A stretch of 64,000 nucleotides of DNA from Ruegeria lacuscaerulensis (GCF_013034685.1 NZ_WQGO01000001.1:248001-312000); one strand, 5' to 3'. Shown: positions 49,707-59,391, counted from the first letter of the stretch. Translations and numbers: made by a program. The notes: generated by a model from the letters alone, not told the origin.

Positions 49707-50861
49707 CTACCCAATATTGCCCCGCTCGGTCATAAAGATACGCAATCGGTCTAGCCCCTCACGGATATCAGAGGTGGAGCGGGCATAGGAAAAGCGCAAG
49801 GTGCAGTGGCCGCGTTCGGGATCGAAATCCAGACCGGGCGTGACGGCTACGCCGGCCTTGTCCAAAATCTCGGCCGCAAAGGCGCGGCTGTCGTCGGTTA
49901 GGTCGGATACATCGGCATAGACGTAAAACGCCCCGTCCGGTGGTGCGATATTGGTGAACCCGGCCTTGGGCAGACCTTCCAGCATCAAAGCGCGGTTCTG
50001 GCGGTAGACGTCCAGATTGGCTTGCAACTCATCCTCGCATTCCATCGCCGCCAGAGCCGCCACCTGACTGGCATGCGGCGCGCAAATGAACATGTTCTGG
50101 GCGATCCGCTCAACCACACGCACCTGATCCTCGGGCACGACCATCCAGCCGACACGCCAGCCGGTCATCGAGAAATACTTGGAAAACGAGTTGATCACAT
50201 AGCATTCATCCGTCAGCTCCAGCGCGGTGACGGCTTTGGCCTCATATTCCAGCCCATGGTAAATCTCGTCGCTGATGAAGGATGCGCCCTGCCCCTGCGC
50301 CGCCTCGATCAGCGCGCCCATGGCCGCGTGGTTCAGCATGGTGCCGGTCGGGTTTGCAGGAGAGGCCACCATCAGCCCTTGCAGATCGAGCCCGGCGAAA
50401 TCCGCAGGCACAGGCTGCAATCGGTTTTCAGGCGCGGTTGGCAAATCAACCGGAACCAAGCCCAGAGCCTTTAGGATCTGACGATAAGACGGGTAGCCCG
50501 GAGCGCCGATTCCGACGCGGTCGCCGCTGTCGAACAGGGCCGTGAAGGCCAGCAGAAACGCGCCCGAAGAGCCCGGCGTCACGACAACTCGATTGGGATC
50601 TAGATCGACTTTGTACCATTCATCATAAAGCTGCGCGATCCGCTGTCGCAGCGCGGGCATTCCAAGCGCCACAGTATAGCCCAAAGGGTTGTCCTGCATA
50701 GCCTTCGCCAGTGCTTCGGTCGCGTCCTTGGGGGCTCCGGTTCCGGGCTGACCGACCTCCATATGGATGATGTGGCGACCCGCCTCTTCGGCCTTTCGTG
50801 CGGCCTCCATCACGTCCATCACAATAAACGGATCGACGCCGGACCGGGTTGAGTTTCTCAT
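49707..50861 (-). CDS. PLP-dependent aminotransferase, class I/II
   Basis: A 384-residue fold-type I aminotransferase. The PLP lysine is in INSFSKYFSMTGWRVGWMV and the Asn/Tyr/Asp binding residues are in SPANPTGTML and FISDEIYHGLEY; the carboxylate Arg is in TLRFSYARS. It resembles aspartate/aromatic-type aminotransferases; the substrate is not decided by the sequence. ATG 50861 has GGGAG six bases upstream and fits better than ATG 50867, which would leave no spacing. It diverges from the BepA-like gene with only 22 bases between starts, so their promoters must overlap. Confidence 0.9.
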   Translation of the reverse strand: MRNSTRSGVDPFIVMDVMEAARKAEEAGRHIIHMEVGQPGTGAPKDATEALAKAMQDNPLGYTVALGMPALRQRIAQLYDEWYKVDLDPNRVVVTPGSSGAFLLAFTALFDSGDRVGIGAPGYPSYRQILKALGLVPVDLPTAPENRLQPVPADFAGLDLQGLMVASPANPTGTMLNHAAMGALIEAAQGQGASFISDEIYHGLEYEAKAVTALELTDECYVINSFSKYFSMTGWRVGWMVVPEDQVRVVERIAQNMFICAPHASQVAALAAMECEDELQANLDVYRQNRALMLEGLPKAGFTNIAPPDGAFYVYADVSDLTDDSRAFAAEILDKAGVAVTPGLDFDPERGHCTLRFSYARSTSDIREGLDRLRIFMTERGNIG

Positions 50862-50883
50862 GCCCATCTCCCATGTTGCTTGT

Positions 50884-52242
50884 ATGGCTTTTGAGCGTGT
50901 ATCCAGGCTGGCGTCAATCCCGGCCCTGTTTCTATGTGTGATGACTTGGTTCGTCAGCGCAGCTCAAACCAATGCGCAAAGCTTGATCCGCGACCCCGAC
51001 ATCGAAAACGGCCTACGTGAACTGGCCTTTCCTGTGCTGCGGGCCGCCGGGCTGAACACCAATCGGGTGCAAATTCTGGTCGTTTATGACAGCACATTCA
51101 ATGCCTTCGTTATCGACAACAACGCGATCTATCTGAACTACGGCCTGATCCTGTCCGTGGACACCCCTGAGATGCTGCAAGCGGTGATCGCGCATGAGGC
51201 CGCCCATATTGCCAACGGCCATCTCGCCCGCCGGTTCGAAAACCTGAAAGCCGCCAAACGCAATGCCGGGTTGGGAACAGCGCTTGCGCTGGCCGTTGCC
51301 GTCGCCGGAGGTGGTGAAGCAGCGGCAGGTATCGCTGCGGGCACCTCGAGCTCGGCCTTGCGCAGTTTTCTGGGGCACACACGGGCCGAGGAATCCTCGG
51401 CCGACCGCAGCGCAGCAAGCTATCTGCGATGGGCAGGTATTTCACCCAGCGGGATGGTTGCCCTGCACCAGAAATTCGTGGGTCAGGAGCTGCTGAGCGA
51501 GGCCAATCAGGACCCCTATATGCGCTCGCACCCCACCAACCGCGATCGTCTGCGCGCGGCCCAGACGTTTTTAGGGGAATTTGGCGCGTCTGCGGTCCCC
51601 AACGCGCAGGCAGAATATTGGTTTGCCCGCGTGAAAGGAAAGTTATCCGCCTTCCTGCGCGCGCCCTCGTGGACATTGCGACGCGCGAAAGAGGAAACCG
51701 CGCAAGACATTCGCCTGATGCGCGAGGCGGCGGCCCATCACCAGAACCGCAATCTTGCGGAAGCGAGGGGCGCCATTGACGGCGCCTTGGCCATTCGCCC
51801 CGACGATCCTTATTACTATGAACTGAAAGGCCAGATCCTGCTGGAAAACCGTCAGTTGCCCGAGGCCGTTGCGGCCTATGGTCACGCGATGGAGATGGCA
51901 CCAAACAACGCCTTGATCCTTGCAGGCTACGGTCGCGCGCTTTTAGCACAGGATCGGACGAAAGACGCCCTGCAAGTGCTTGAAAAGGCACGCGCCCGCG
52001 ACCATCGCAACACTGGCTCTCTGCGAGACCTGAGCGTGGCATATGCGCGGGTCGGCAACACTGGCATGGCCTCAGTCGTTACGGCGGAAAGATATGCCTT
52101 GCAAGGCAAGCTTACCGATGCAGGTATTCACGCAAGACGCGCTCTCGGGCAACTACCCGAGGGTTCAACAGGTTGGCAACGGGCACAGGATGTGCTGATT
52201 GCCTCGGAAAACGCAAAGAAATCGAAAAGGAAACGGAAATGA
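50884..52242 (+). CDS. M48 metalloprotease with TPR repeats (BepA/YfgC-like)
   Basis: A 452-residue periplasmic protein. A signal peptide (about 1-31, ending AAQTNAQS) leads into an M48 domain with HExxH in VIAHEAAHIANGHLARR and the third Glu in RAEESSADRSAASYL; TPR-like repeats fill 300-440 (NRNLAEARGAIDGALAIRPDDP, LPEAVAAYGHAMEMAPNN). BepA acts as chaperone/protease for LptD assembly in the outer membrane. Its stop overlaps the ATG of the thiol-disulfide protein, so the two are made together. The start ATG 50884 gives the shortest credible signal peptide. Confidence 0.9.
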   Translation: MAFERVSRLASIPALFLCVMTWFVSAAQTNAQSLIRDPDIENGLRELAFPVLRAAGLNTNRVQILVVYDSTFNAFVIDNNAIYLNYGLILSVDTPEMLQAVIAHEAAHIANGHLARRFENLKAAKRNAGLGTALALAVAVAGGGEAAAGIAAGTSSSALRSFLGHTRAEESSADRSAASYLRWAGISPSGMVALHQKFVGQELLSEANQDPYMRSHPTNRDRLRAAQTFLGEFGASAVPNAQAEYWFARVKGKLSAFLRAPSWTLRRAKEETAQDIRLMREAAAHHQNRNLAEARGAIDGALAIRPDDPYYYELKGQILLENRQLPEAVAAYGHAMEMAPNNALILAGYGRALLAQDRTKDALQVLEKARARDHRNTGSLRDLSVAYARVGNTGMASVVTAERYALQGKLTDAGIHARRALGQLPEGSTGWQRAQDVLIASENAKKSKRKRK

Positions 52243-52997
52243 TCCTCAGACATGCTGCACCGGCCCTTCTGGGGCTTTCCCTGCTTGCCGCCCCGGCGCA
52301 GGCGTTGGACCTCAACACCATGAGCGATGCCGAGAGAGAGCAGTTCGGCGCGCAGGTACGTGCCTATCTTCTGGAAAACCCCGAGGTCATCATCGAAGCG
52401 ATCAACATCCTTGAACAACGCAACGCTCAGGCCGAGGCCGCCGCGGATCAAGAACTGGTCGCAGTCAATGCCGACGAGTTGTTCAATGATGGCTACAGCT
52501 GGGTGGGTGGCAATCCCGATGGCGACATCACGCTGGTCGAATTCATGGACTACCGCTGCGGCTATTGCCGCCGGGCCGTCCCCGAAGTGGCCGAGCTGTT
52601 GTCCGAAGACGGCAATATCCGTCTGGTGATCAAGGAATTCCCGATCCTGGGCGAAGCCTCGGTGGTCTCTTCCCGCTTTGCCGTGGCCACCAAGCATGTG
52701 GCGGGCGATGACGCTTATAAGCTGGTGCACGACGCTCTGCTGGACTTTGGTGGTGAGCCAAACGAGGTTTCTCTGCGCCGTTTGTCGGATGGTCTGGGGC
52801 TGGATAGCGATGCCATTTTGGCAGCGATGGACAGCGATCGTGTGACCGATGAGATTAACCAGACCCGCGAATTGGCGCGGCGGATGCAAATCCAAGGCAC
52901 ACCGTCCTTCGTTCTTGGCACCGAAATGCTGCGCGGCTATCTGACTGCCGACCAGATGCTGCAAATTGCAGACGCCGTGCGGGCTGAACAAGGCTAA
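52239..52997 (+). CDS. DsbA-family thiol-disulfide protein (ScsC-like)
   Basis: A 252-residue periplasmic thioredoxin-fold protein. A signal peptide ends near AQA (residue 21), followed by a helical N-terminal stalk (AQVRAYLLENPEVIIEAINIL) that resembles the trimerisation helix of ScsC. The redox motif is CGYC in MDYRCGYCRRAVP, and the cis-Pro loop is QGTPSFVLG. ScsC trimers are disulfide isomerases. The ATG overlaps the BepA-like stop by four bases. A GC hairpin terminator follows. The stalk similarity is by recall and should be checked. Confidence 0.88.
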   Translation: MILRHAAPALLGLSLLAAPAQALDLNTMSDAEREQFGAQVRAYLLENPEVIIEAINILEQRNAQAEAAADQELVAVNADELFNDGYSWVGGNPDGDITLVEFMDYRCGYCRRAVPEVAELLSEDGNIRLVIKEFPILGEASVVSSRFAVATKHVAGDDAYKLVHDALLDFGGEPNEVSLRRLSDGLGLDSDAILAAMDSDRVTDEINQTRELARRMQIQGTPSFVLGTEMLRGYLTADQMLQIADAVRAEQG

Positions 52998-53008
52998 GTT
53001 TAAACACA

Positions 53009-53032
53009 GGCGGCGCGCAATAGTGCGCCGCC
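53009..53032. terminator. Bidirectional terminator between ScsC-like and DUF1194 genes
   Basis: GGCGGCGCGC and GTGCGCCGCC form a ten-base stem with one mismatch around a four-base loop, 11 bases after one stop and 7 before the other of two convergent genes. The T-run is poor on both strands. Confidence 0.65.
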
Positions 53033-53039
53033 CTATCCC

Positions 53040-53708
53040 TTACCGATCGGCTACAGCCATCGGAATTTCACGCAGCAATTTTCGCCGAAGGGCTGCGGCA
53101 TAGTCCTCATACCCTGCCGCAATTTCCACAAAAGCGCCCTGTCCTGAAATGACGTGCTCGACGTAGTAGGCCAGCACCTCGGGCTCTGCCCCCTCGATCA
53201 CCAGCGCATTCACGGTGACACCTTGCATCACCTGCATCTCGCGCGCGACATGGGGGCGAAAGCCGTTATTGTGTTTGCCGTCCCCTGACACATCTATGAC
53301 GCGCCGACGGCAATCGGGCCCATAGTCGAACATCAACGCTCCGAACGCGACCGCCGGGCCTATGCCGGTTCCACCCGTTGCACTTCGAGGGGCCGCCAGA
53401 ACCTCGGCAGCGATCGATTTCAACCCTGCCACCCCTTTGACCAGACGCCAGGCCGAAATCTGCGTCTGCTGGCGCGAGTCTGACCACTCATACACCATCA
53501 GGGCCACGCCACCGGGTTGGGCCGAAATCGCCGTTACAACGTCAGGGTCCAGCAACGCAGCGGCGACGCCATCGCGTTGCAACTGATGTTCGGCCTCATC
53601 GACGCTGCCCGACACATCCAACGCAAAAGCCAATGCCAATTCACACGCGCGCGCCGCGCCGATGGGAGCGGTCCACATTAGTAGAACAAGGACGAGTGTA
53701 GCCTTCAT
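53040..53708 (-). CDS. DUF1194 (VWA-like) secreted protein
   Basis: A 222-residue protein with a signal peptide (MKATLVLVLLMWTAPIGAARA) and a VWA-type core: ALAFALDVSGSVDEAEHQLQ (MIDAS DxSxS complete), VALMVYEWSDSRQQT, RRVIDVSGDGKHNNG, and an ending AALRRKLLREI. DUF1194 proteins are found in Rhodobacteraceae and relatives and are uncharacterised. It lies alone between convergent neighbours; the terminator at 53009 follows its stop. Confidence 0.87.
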   Translation of the reverse strand: MKATLVLVLLMWTAPIGAARACELALAFALDVSGSVDEAEHQLQRDGVAAALLDPDVVTAISAQPGGVALMVYEWSDSRQQTQISAWRLVKGVAGLKSIAAEVLAAPRSATGGTGIGPAVAFGALMFDYGPDCRRRVIDVSGDGKHNNGFRPHVAREMQVMQGVTVNALVIEGAEPEVLAYYVEHVISGQGAFVEIAAGYEDYAAALRRKLLREIPMAVADR

Positions 53709-53801
53709 AGGCCCGACTTGGCCCCAGAACGGCGCGGCCTGTCAACACAGACCGGTTCACCCTGTCGAGAACACATCCCTCCCCGGAACCGCGCGCTTGG
53801 G

Positions 53802-54923
53802 TTATTCCGCAGCCTCGGCCGCTGCGTCCAGTTCAGCCGCTTTCTTTTCGACCTGTTCAACGATGTGGTCGATCATCTGATCGTTGGACATCTTGTGGCT
53901 GGCCTTGCCCGCCAGATAGACCATACCCGAGCCCGCACCGCCGCCGGTAAAGCCAACGTCAGTCATCAGCGCCTCACCGGGGCCATTCACGACGCAGCCG
54001 ATGATCGACAGGCTCATCGGCGTCTTGATATGCTCCAGTCGCTGCTCTAGCGCTTCGACCGTCTTAATCACGTCAAAGCCCTGCCGCGCGCAGGACGGGC
54101 ATGAGATGATGTTCACACCGCGATGGCGCAGGCCCAGTGATTTCAGGATCTCATAGCCCACCTTGACCTCTTCCACCGGGTCCGCGGACAGGCTGACGCG
54201 GATCGTGTCACCGATCCCCATCCACAGTAGATTGCCCAGACCAATGGCGGATTTGATGGTGCCGCTGACCAGCCCTCCGGCCTCGGTGATACCCAAATGG
54301 ATGGGAGCATCTGTGGCCTCGGCAATCCCCTGATAGGCCGCAGCCGACAGGAACACGTCACTGGCCTTCACGCTGATCTTGAAGTTGTGAAAGTCGTTGT
54401 CTTCCAGAATGCGGATATGCTCGAGCCCGCTTTCGACCATTGCCTCGGGGCATGGCTCACCATATTTCTCAAGCAAATGCTTTTCCAGCGACCCCGCATT
54501 GACCCCGATCCGGATCGAGCAATTGTGGTCGCGGGCGGCCTTGATCACCTCCTGTACCCGCTTTTCGTCACCGATATTGCCCGGATTGATCCGCAGGCAG
54601 GCAGCGCCTGCCTCAGCAGCCTCGATGCCGCGTTTATAGTGGAAATGGATATCGGCCACGATCGGTACAGGGCTTTCGCGCACGATCTCTTTCAGTGCCT
54701 TTGACGACGCCTCATCCGGGACCGAGACCCGCACAATATCCGCCCCCGCCTCGGCTGCGGCCTGCACTTGCGCTACCGTCGCGGCTACATCCGTGGTCAG
54801 CGTGTTGGTCATGGTCTGAACTGCAATCGGCGCATCACCCCCGATGGCAACGTCGCCAACCATGATCTGACGGGATTTGCGGCGATAGATGTTTCGCCAC
54901 GGGCGCACGTGATTGAGGGACAT
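53802..54923 (-). CDS. ispG: (E)-4-hydroxy-3-methylbut-2-enyl-diphosphate synthase (flavodoxin type)
   Basis: A 373-residue 4Fe-4S enzyme, the penultimate step of the non-mevalonate isoprenoid pathway. The N-terminal TIM-barrel has [16 protein letters not shown] and [18 protein letters not shown]; the cluster cysteines are in [10 protein letters not shown] and the C-terminal [12 protein letters not shown]. The RodZ-like gene lies directly upstream (54996-56210) on the same strand, a common pair. I chose ATG 54923 with [20 protein letters not shown], the family start; a TTG 15 bases further out is unlikely. Confidence 0.95.
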   Translation of the reverse strand: MSLNHVRPWRNIYRRKSRQIMVGDVAIGGDAPIAVQTMTNTLTTDVAATVAQVQAAAEAGADIVRVSVPDEASSKALKEIVRESPVPIVADIHFHYKRGIEAAEAGAACLRINPGNIGDEKRVQEVIKAARDHNCSIRIGVNAGSLEKHLLEKYGEPCPEAMVESGLEHIRILEDNDFHNFKISVKASDVFLSAAAYQGIAEATDAPIHLGITEAGGLVSGTIKSAIGLGNLLWMGIGDTIRVSLSADPVEEVKVGYEILKSLGLRHRGVNIISCPSCARQGFDVIKTVEALEQRLEHIKTPMSLSIIGCVVNGPGEALMTDVGFTGGGAGSGMVYLAGKASHKMSNDQMIDHIVEQVEKKAAELDAAAEAAE

Positions 54924-54995
54924 GAGGGTCGGGTCCAAGACAGCCAGAGTTGCGCCTTTAGATAGTTTGCTTAACCCGCCATCGCAATGGCTAGA

Positions 54996-56210
54996 TCATT
55001 CAGACGCGGCAACGGGTTCCTGTGCCTGAAGCTCGGCAACCAAGCGTTTGAGCGCGCTGTTCTGCTCGGCCTCAAGATCGGCGACCGTGTAGTTTTCCGC
55101 CACGGCATCCTTGGACAAGACTACGCCTTTAGCCACGGTACCCGGCGCACCGACCGGGCCGAAATGTTCACCGTTCATCGAGAAATAGACCGACCCCGAC
55201 GCGCCTGCGCGCAGTTGCGGTGGTTCTTCGGTCAGCGGAACCTCGAACGTGTTGCCTTGCTCGACCGTGCCCAGCGTGCCTTCGAAGATGACGCTGCCAT
55301 CTGCGGCTGTCACGCGCATCCAGGACGGATTGACCGCGACGATCTTGAGCGTGGTGTCCAGTTGCTCGACCACTTGTGGTAGCACCGGGCGTTCAACAGT
55401 ATGCACCTCGGCCACTTCGATCTGAGGCGGCTCGGGCGGCAGGAAAGTCCCGACCGTACGCGGATCAAGGGTCGAGATCGGAGCGTCACGCGCGACCAGA
55501 ACCGGTACATCCAGCGCCTGTGGGCGATACAGACGATCCAGCGCCTCGACGCTGGGTGGTTCGATCTCAGCCGTGGTTTCAGTCGATATTGTTGCGCGGG
55601 CAACATCCAGAGGATCAAGATCGGACAAAACGACCGGCGCCTGTTCAACCGGGCTGACCTGAACCTGCTGTATTCTGTTCAGCACTGACCAGCCGCCATA
55701 GCCGATCCCGCAGATCACAGCCAGCAACACCAGCGATGAGCCGATGGCACGTGGGTCGATCTGGCTGACCAGCGGTTCTTTTCCCGGAATATAGGGTGTA
55801 TTGGGCGACATGAACGGATCATGGCCCATCGGGCCACGGGCCGGCAGCCCGCCTATAGGCTTGCGCACTACCGACGCTTGCGCAGACATGCCATGGGCCA
55901 CTTCGAACCCACTTTCCTTGCAAAAAGCGGCAAAGGTTTCATCCGGGTTCATCCCCAGATAGCGTGCATAAGACCGCACATACCCGGCGATAAAGCCGGG
56001 TGTGTCAAAAGCGTCGGGGTTTGCTTCTTCAATCGCTGCGATGTAGGTGGCTTTGATCCGCAGTTCGCGTTGAACATCCAGAAGAGACTTGCCCATCGTC
56101 GCGCGTTCGCCGCGCATCATGTCGCCAAGTCGGACCTCATAATCGTCATAGCCTTTCGGCCGGACGTCACTGTCCTCATCCGATCCGCGCTGAGATCTGC
56201 GCCCAATCAT
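54996..56210 (-). CDS. RodZ-like helix-turn-helix membrane protein (DUF4115)
   Basis: A 404-residue bitopic protein. The N-terminal HTH_25 domain (about 25-95) reads LGDMMRGERATMGKSLLDVQ and ATYIAAIEEANPDAF; one membrane helix (about 155-175, IGSSLVLLAVICGIGYGGW) follows; the periplasmic part has a long linker and a C-terminal DUF4115 domain (WMRVTAADGSVIFEGTL to SVYFSMNGEHFGPVG). RodZ links MreB to the wall elongation complex; the same domain order is seen here. It lies upstream of ispG, as often in proteobacteria. Confidence 0.86.
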   Translation of the reverse strand: MIGRRSQRGSDEDSDVRPKGYDDYEVRLGDMMRGERATMGKSLLDVQRELRIKATYIAAIEEANPDAFDTPGFIAGYVRSYARYLGMNPDETFAAFCKESGFEVAHGMSAQASVVRKPIGGLPARGPMGHDPFMSPNTPYIPGKEPLVSQIDPRAIGSSLVLLAVICGIGYGGWSVLNRIQQVQVSPVEQAPVVLSDLDPLDVARATISTETTAEIEPPSVEALDRLYRPQALDVPVLVARDAPISTLDPRTVGTFLPPEPPQIEVAEVHTVERPVLPQVVEQLDTTLKIVAVNPSWMRVTAADGSVIFEGTLGTVEQGNTFEVPLTEEPPQLRAGASGSVYFSMNGEHFGPVGAPGTVAKGVVLSKDAVAENYTVADLEAEQNSALKRLVAELQAQEPVAASE

Positions 56211-56336
56211 TCCTGCTGCCCCATTCTGCCTACGCGTGTTTCACGCAAGAGCCGAATCATGCCTACCGATTCGTCTGCTACTTTTGTTAGCTTAAGCCTA
56301 ACACGCTATGAACGCGTTGCACACTTTGGCGTGAGG

Positions 56337-57560
56337 TTAACCGGCGAGTTCGGCGCGATTTAGCGCACAATGTGACCAAAGTTCGTCCATCGCCTGCACC
56401 AGAGCGTTCATTTCATCCGGCCCGTGAACCGGCGATGGAGTGAACCGCAAACGCTCGGTTCCGCGCGGAACGGTCGGGAAATTGATCGGCTGAACGTAGA
56501 TTCCATAGTCGTCCAGCAGCATATCGCTGAGCTTTTTCGTATGAACCGGATTGCCAACGATCACCGGCACAATATGGCTGCCATGGTCGATCAGCGGCAG
56601 GCCCAACCCTTTCAGTCGCAGCTTCAGGATTTTCGCCTGTGTTTGGTGCAGCTCACGCAGTTCCGGGGCAGTCTTCAGATATGCAACCGAGGCCGCCGCA
56701 CCCGCAGCAACGGCAGGCGGCAGCGACGTGGTAAAGATGAAGCCCGGCGCATAAGAGCGCACAGCGTCACACATTTTCTCGCTTGCCGCGATATAGCCAC
56801 CCATCACACCAAAGGCTTTGGCCAGCGTTCCGTTGATGATGTCGATCCGATGCGCCAGACGATCCCGCTCGGTCACACCGCCACCGCGGGGGCCGTACAT
56901 GCCAACCGCATGAACCTCATCAATGTAGGTCAGAGCACCAAATTCATCTGCCAGATCGCAAATTTCTTCGATCGGGCCGAAATCGCCATCCATCGAATAG
57001 ACGGATTCAAACGCGATCAGCTTGGGAGCGGCCGGATCGTCAGCCTCCAGCAGTTCGCGCAGATGAGCGACGTCGTTATGACGGAAGATCCGCTTGGCGC
57101 CACCGTTGCGGCGCACGCCCTCGATCATCGAAGCGTGGTTCAGCGCATCCGAATAGATAATTAGACCAGGGAACAGTTTGGGCAGCGTGCTCAGCGTTGC
57201 GTCATTGGCAATATAGGCCGAGGTGAAGAGCAACGCCGCCTCTTTGCCATGCAGATCAGCCAGTTCAGCCTCAAGCTGCTTGTGGTAAACCGTCGTGCCC
57301 GAGATGTTGCGCGTGCCACCCGAACCGGCCCCTGCCGAATCCACAGCTTCGTGCATCGCGTTCAGGACAACCGGGTTCTGGCCCATGCCCAAGTAGTCAT
57401 TGCCGCACCAGACGGTGATGTTCTGTGTGGACCCGTCCGGGCGCGTGTGTACCGCATGCGGGAAATGGCCGTTGCGACGTTCGATGTCGATGAAGGTCCG
57501 GTAGCGTCCTTCGTCGTGCAGCCTGGCAATCGCGGTATCGAGCTGAGCAGTATAGTCCAC
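56337..57560 (-). CDS. hemA: 5-aminolevulinate synthase
   Basis: The Shemin-pathway enzyme that makes ALA from glycine and succinyl-CoA for tetrapyrrole synthesis; PLP-dependent, 407 residues, the same length as Rhodobacter sphaeroides HemA as I recall it. Key blocks: [51 protein letters not shown] and the PLP lysine in [13 protein letters not shown]. The start is GTG 57560 with AAGGAG upstream; an open frame continues to 57953 but has no conserved content. A perfect FNR-type site is 124 bases upstream, which suggests oxygen control of heme synthesis. Confidence 0.96.
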   Translation of the reverse strand: MDYTAQLDTAIARLHDEGRYRTFIDIERRNGHFPHAVHTRPDGSTQNITVWCGNDYLGMGQNPVVLNAMHEAVDSAGAGSGGTRNISGTTVYHKQLEAELADLHGKEAALLFTSAYIANDATLSTLPKLFPGLIIYSDALNHASMIEGVRRNGGAKRIFRHNDVAHLRELLEADDPAAPKLIAFESVYSMDGDFGPIEEICDLADEFGALTYIDEVHAVGMYGPRGGGVTERDRLAHRIDIINGTLAKAFGVMGGYIAASEKMCDAVRSYAPGFIFTTSLPPAVAAGAAASVAYLKTAPELRELHQTQAKILKLRLKGLGLPLIDHGSHIVPVIVGNPVHTKKLSDMLLDDYGIYVQPINFPTVPRGTERLRFTPSPVHGPDEMNALVQAMDELWSHCALNRAELAG

Positions 57561-57873
57561 CGGTTTCTCCTTAAAAGCCCGGCCAATCCGCATTGACCGA
57601 ACATCTTCCCCGACCCCGTTTTCATCCGACGCCGATATGGTCCCAAGTGATCGCACCATATAAGTGAGTCTGGGAATGCTTATTTGATTTGCATCAAATA
57701 TCGCCTCACATCCTACCCGACAAGTAAACTTACGTCCAAGAAACGCGAGGAAACGACGCAGGGGGCGGTCGCATGCGTCAGTTATTGCGCCTTTTTTGAC
57801 AGCAAACGGACTGGACGGCAAGGATCGCCCTGTTAGGGTGCCGCCAGAAATCCTTTTGGCCGGAGTCCCCCTC
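57561..57873. other. Divergent hemA / M20 peptidase regulatory region
   Basis: A 313-base non-coding stretch between GTG 57560 and ATG 57874. It contains the FNR-type palindrome at 57684-57697 and must hold both promoters. I see no gene or stable RNA. The site is 124 bases from hemA and 177 from the peptidase gene, so hemA is the likelier target. Confidence 0.6.
57684..57697. promoter_or_regulatory. FNR-type (FnrL) binding site upstream of hemA
   Basis: TTGAT-TTGC-ATCAA matches the TTGAT-N4-ATCAA consensus of FNR/FnrL at all ten defined positions. In Rhodobacter sphaeroides and relatives FnrL controls hemA under low oxygen. It should work only if an FnrL is encoded elsewhere in the genome. 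Confidence 0.75.
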
Positions 57874-59259
57874 ATGACGCTTGACGCAGTTCTCACCCGT
57901 ATCGACGCCGATCTGCAAACCTCAATCGATCGGTTGATGGAATTGCTGCGCATCCCTTCGATTTCGACTGACCCGGCTTTTGACGCTCAAGTCAGCCAAG
58001 CTGCGGACTGGCTGGTAGCCGACCTGAAAACCATCGGCATTCAGGCAGAAAAGCGCGAAACCACGGGCCACCCGATGGTCGTTGGGCATATCGGAGAAGA
58101 TAACGACGCGCCGCATGTACTGTTTTACGGGCACTATGACGTGCAGCCAGTGGACCCGCTGAACCTGTGGAACCGCGACCCGTTCGACCCGGCCATCGAA
58201 GACACCGACAACGGCCCCGTCATCCGGGGGCGGGGATCCTCGGACGATAAGGGGCAGTTGATGACTTTTGTCGAGGCCTGCCGCGCCTGGAAAGCCGTTC
58301 ACGGCACCCTGCCTTGCCGCATTACTTTTTTCTTCGAAGGCGAAGAGGAATCCGGTTCGCCCTCACTGGTGCCCTTCCTGCGCGAAAACGCGGCCGAGTT
58401 GAAAGCCGATCTGGCCCTGGTTTGCGATACCTCGATGGTGTCGCGTGGGGTGCCCTCAATCGCGTCTCAGCTGCGCGGGATGCTCAAGGACGAATTCACC
58501 ATCGTCGGCCCCCGGATCGACCTGCACTCGGGCCACTACGGGGGACCGGGTCTGAACCCGTTGCGAGAATTGTCGAAGATTGTTGCCTCTTTCTACGATG
58601 ACGAAACCGGTCGGGTTGCAGTCGACGGCTTTTATGATGGCGTCCACGAGGTTCCCGCTGACCAGTTGCGCCAATGGCAAGACTGCGGTTTCGACGAAGC
58701 TGACTACCTGAACTCCGTCGGCTATTCGCAACCGCATGGCGAAAAGGGCTATTCCACCCTTGAACAACAATGGGCGCGCCCGACACTCGAGGTCAACGGG
58801 CTTTGGGGCGGGTACAACGGTGCGGGATCCAAAACGGTGATCCCCTCGCGCGCCCATTGCAAGATCACCTGCCGCCTTGTTGGCGATATGGACCCTGACG
58901 ATCTGCGCAACAAAATCCGCAAACATGTGGAGGATCGCCTTTCGGCAGATGCAACGGTTGAATGGGATAACGACCTTGAAGGCGCCCCGGCTTCGGTGAT
59001 GAACCTGGATCGCCCCGAATTCGAGGCCGCACGCGGCGCGCTATCGGACGAATGGGGGCGCGAGGCTGTCTTTACTGGCATGGGAGGATCAATCCCGGTC
59101 GTTGGATATTTCAGCACCGAATTGGGGCTGGATTCCATGCTGGTCGGTTTTGCCAATGACGACGATGCGATTCATTCGCCGAACGAGAAATACGACGTAA
59201 AGAGCTTCCACAAAGGCATCCGGTCCTGGGCCCGTATCCTGCACGCACTGAGCAACTAG
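57874..59259 (+). CDS. M20 family dipeptidase / metallopeptidase
   Basis: A 461-residue dinuclear zinc peptidase. Metal ligands: HYDVQP (His, Asp) near residue 88, [10 protein letters not shown] (Asp), [10 protein letters not shown] (catalytic and metal-binding Glu) near 150, and a C-terminal His in [25 protein letters not shown] is the dimerisation-domain His. Relatives are carnosinase-like dipeptidases; specificity is not visible. It is cytoplasmic (no signal). ATG 57874 has GGAG upstream. Its stop is followed after seven bases by repeat copy E1. Confidence 0.92.
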   Translation: MTLDAVLTRIDADLQTSIDRLMELLRIPSISTDPAFDAQVSQAADWLVADLKTIGIQAEKRETTGHPMVVGHIGEDNDAPHVLFYGHYDVQPVDPLNLWNRDPFDPAIEDTDNGPVIRGRGSSDDKGQLMTFVEACRAWKAVHGTLPCRITFFFEGEEESGSPSLVPFLRENAAELKADLALVCDTSMVSRGVPSIASQLRGMLKDEFTIVGPRIDLHSGHYGGPGLNPLRELSKIVASFYDDETGRVAVDGFYDGVHEVPADQLRQWQDCGFDEADYLNSVGYSQPHGEKGYSTLEQQWARPTLEVNGLWGGYNGAGSKTVIPSRAHCKITCRLVGDMDPDDLRNKIRKHVEDRLSADATVEWDNDLEGAPASVMNLDRPEFEAARGALSDEWGREAVFTGMGGSIPVVGYFSTELGLDSMLVGFANDDDAIHSPNEKYDVKSFHKGIRSWARILHALSN

Positions 59260-59266
59260 GGGCTAA

Positions 59267-59310
59267 GCGAGGCTCTGCCTCGCGCTCCGGGATATTTAAG
59301 GCCAGATGAA
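59267..59310 (+). repeat. Intergenic hairpin-box repeat, copy E1
   Basis: Seven bases after the M20 stop: perfect stem GCGAGGC-TCT-GCCTCGC, then GCTCCGGG and the box ATATTTAAGGCCAGATGAA. The stem and its flank are the exact reverse complement of copy B. It is paired head-to-head with copy E2. Confidence 0.78.
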
Positions 59311-59323
59311 TGAAGGATTCCCG

Positions 59324-59386
59324 CTTCATCTGGCTAAAAATATCCCGGGGGAGTCGCGGCTTGCCGCGGCGGGGGCAGAGCCCCCC
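59324..59386 (-). repeat. Intergenic hairpin-box repeat, copy E2
   Basis: Five bases after the lpdA stop (minus strand): stem GGGGGC-AGA-GCCCCC (59371-59385), a second stem CGCGGC-TT-GCCGCG, then CCCCCGGG and the box ATATTTTTAGCCAGATGAAG. Copies E1 and E2 face each other between two convergent genes, each placed as the terminator of its own gene. Confidence 0.8.
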
Positions 59387-59391
59387 TTCAC

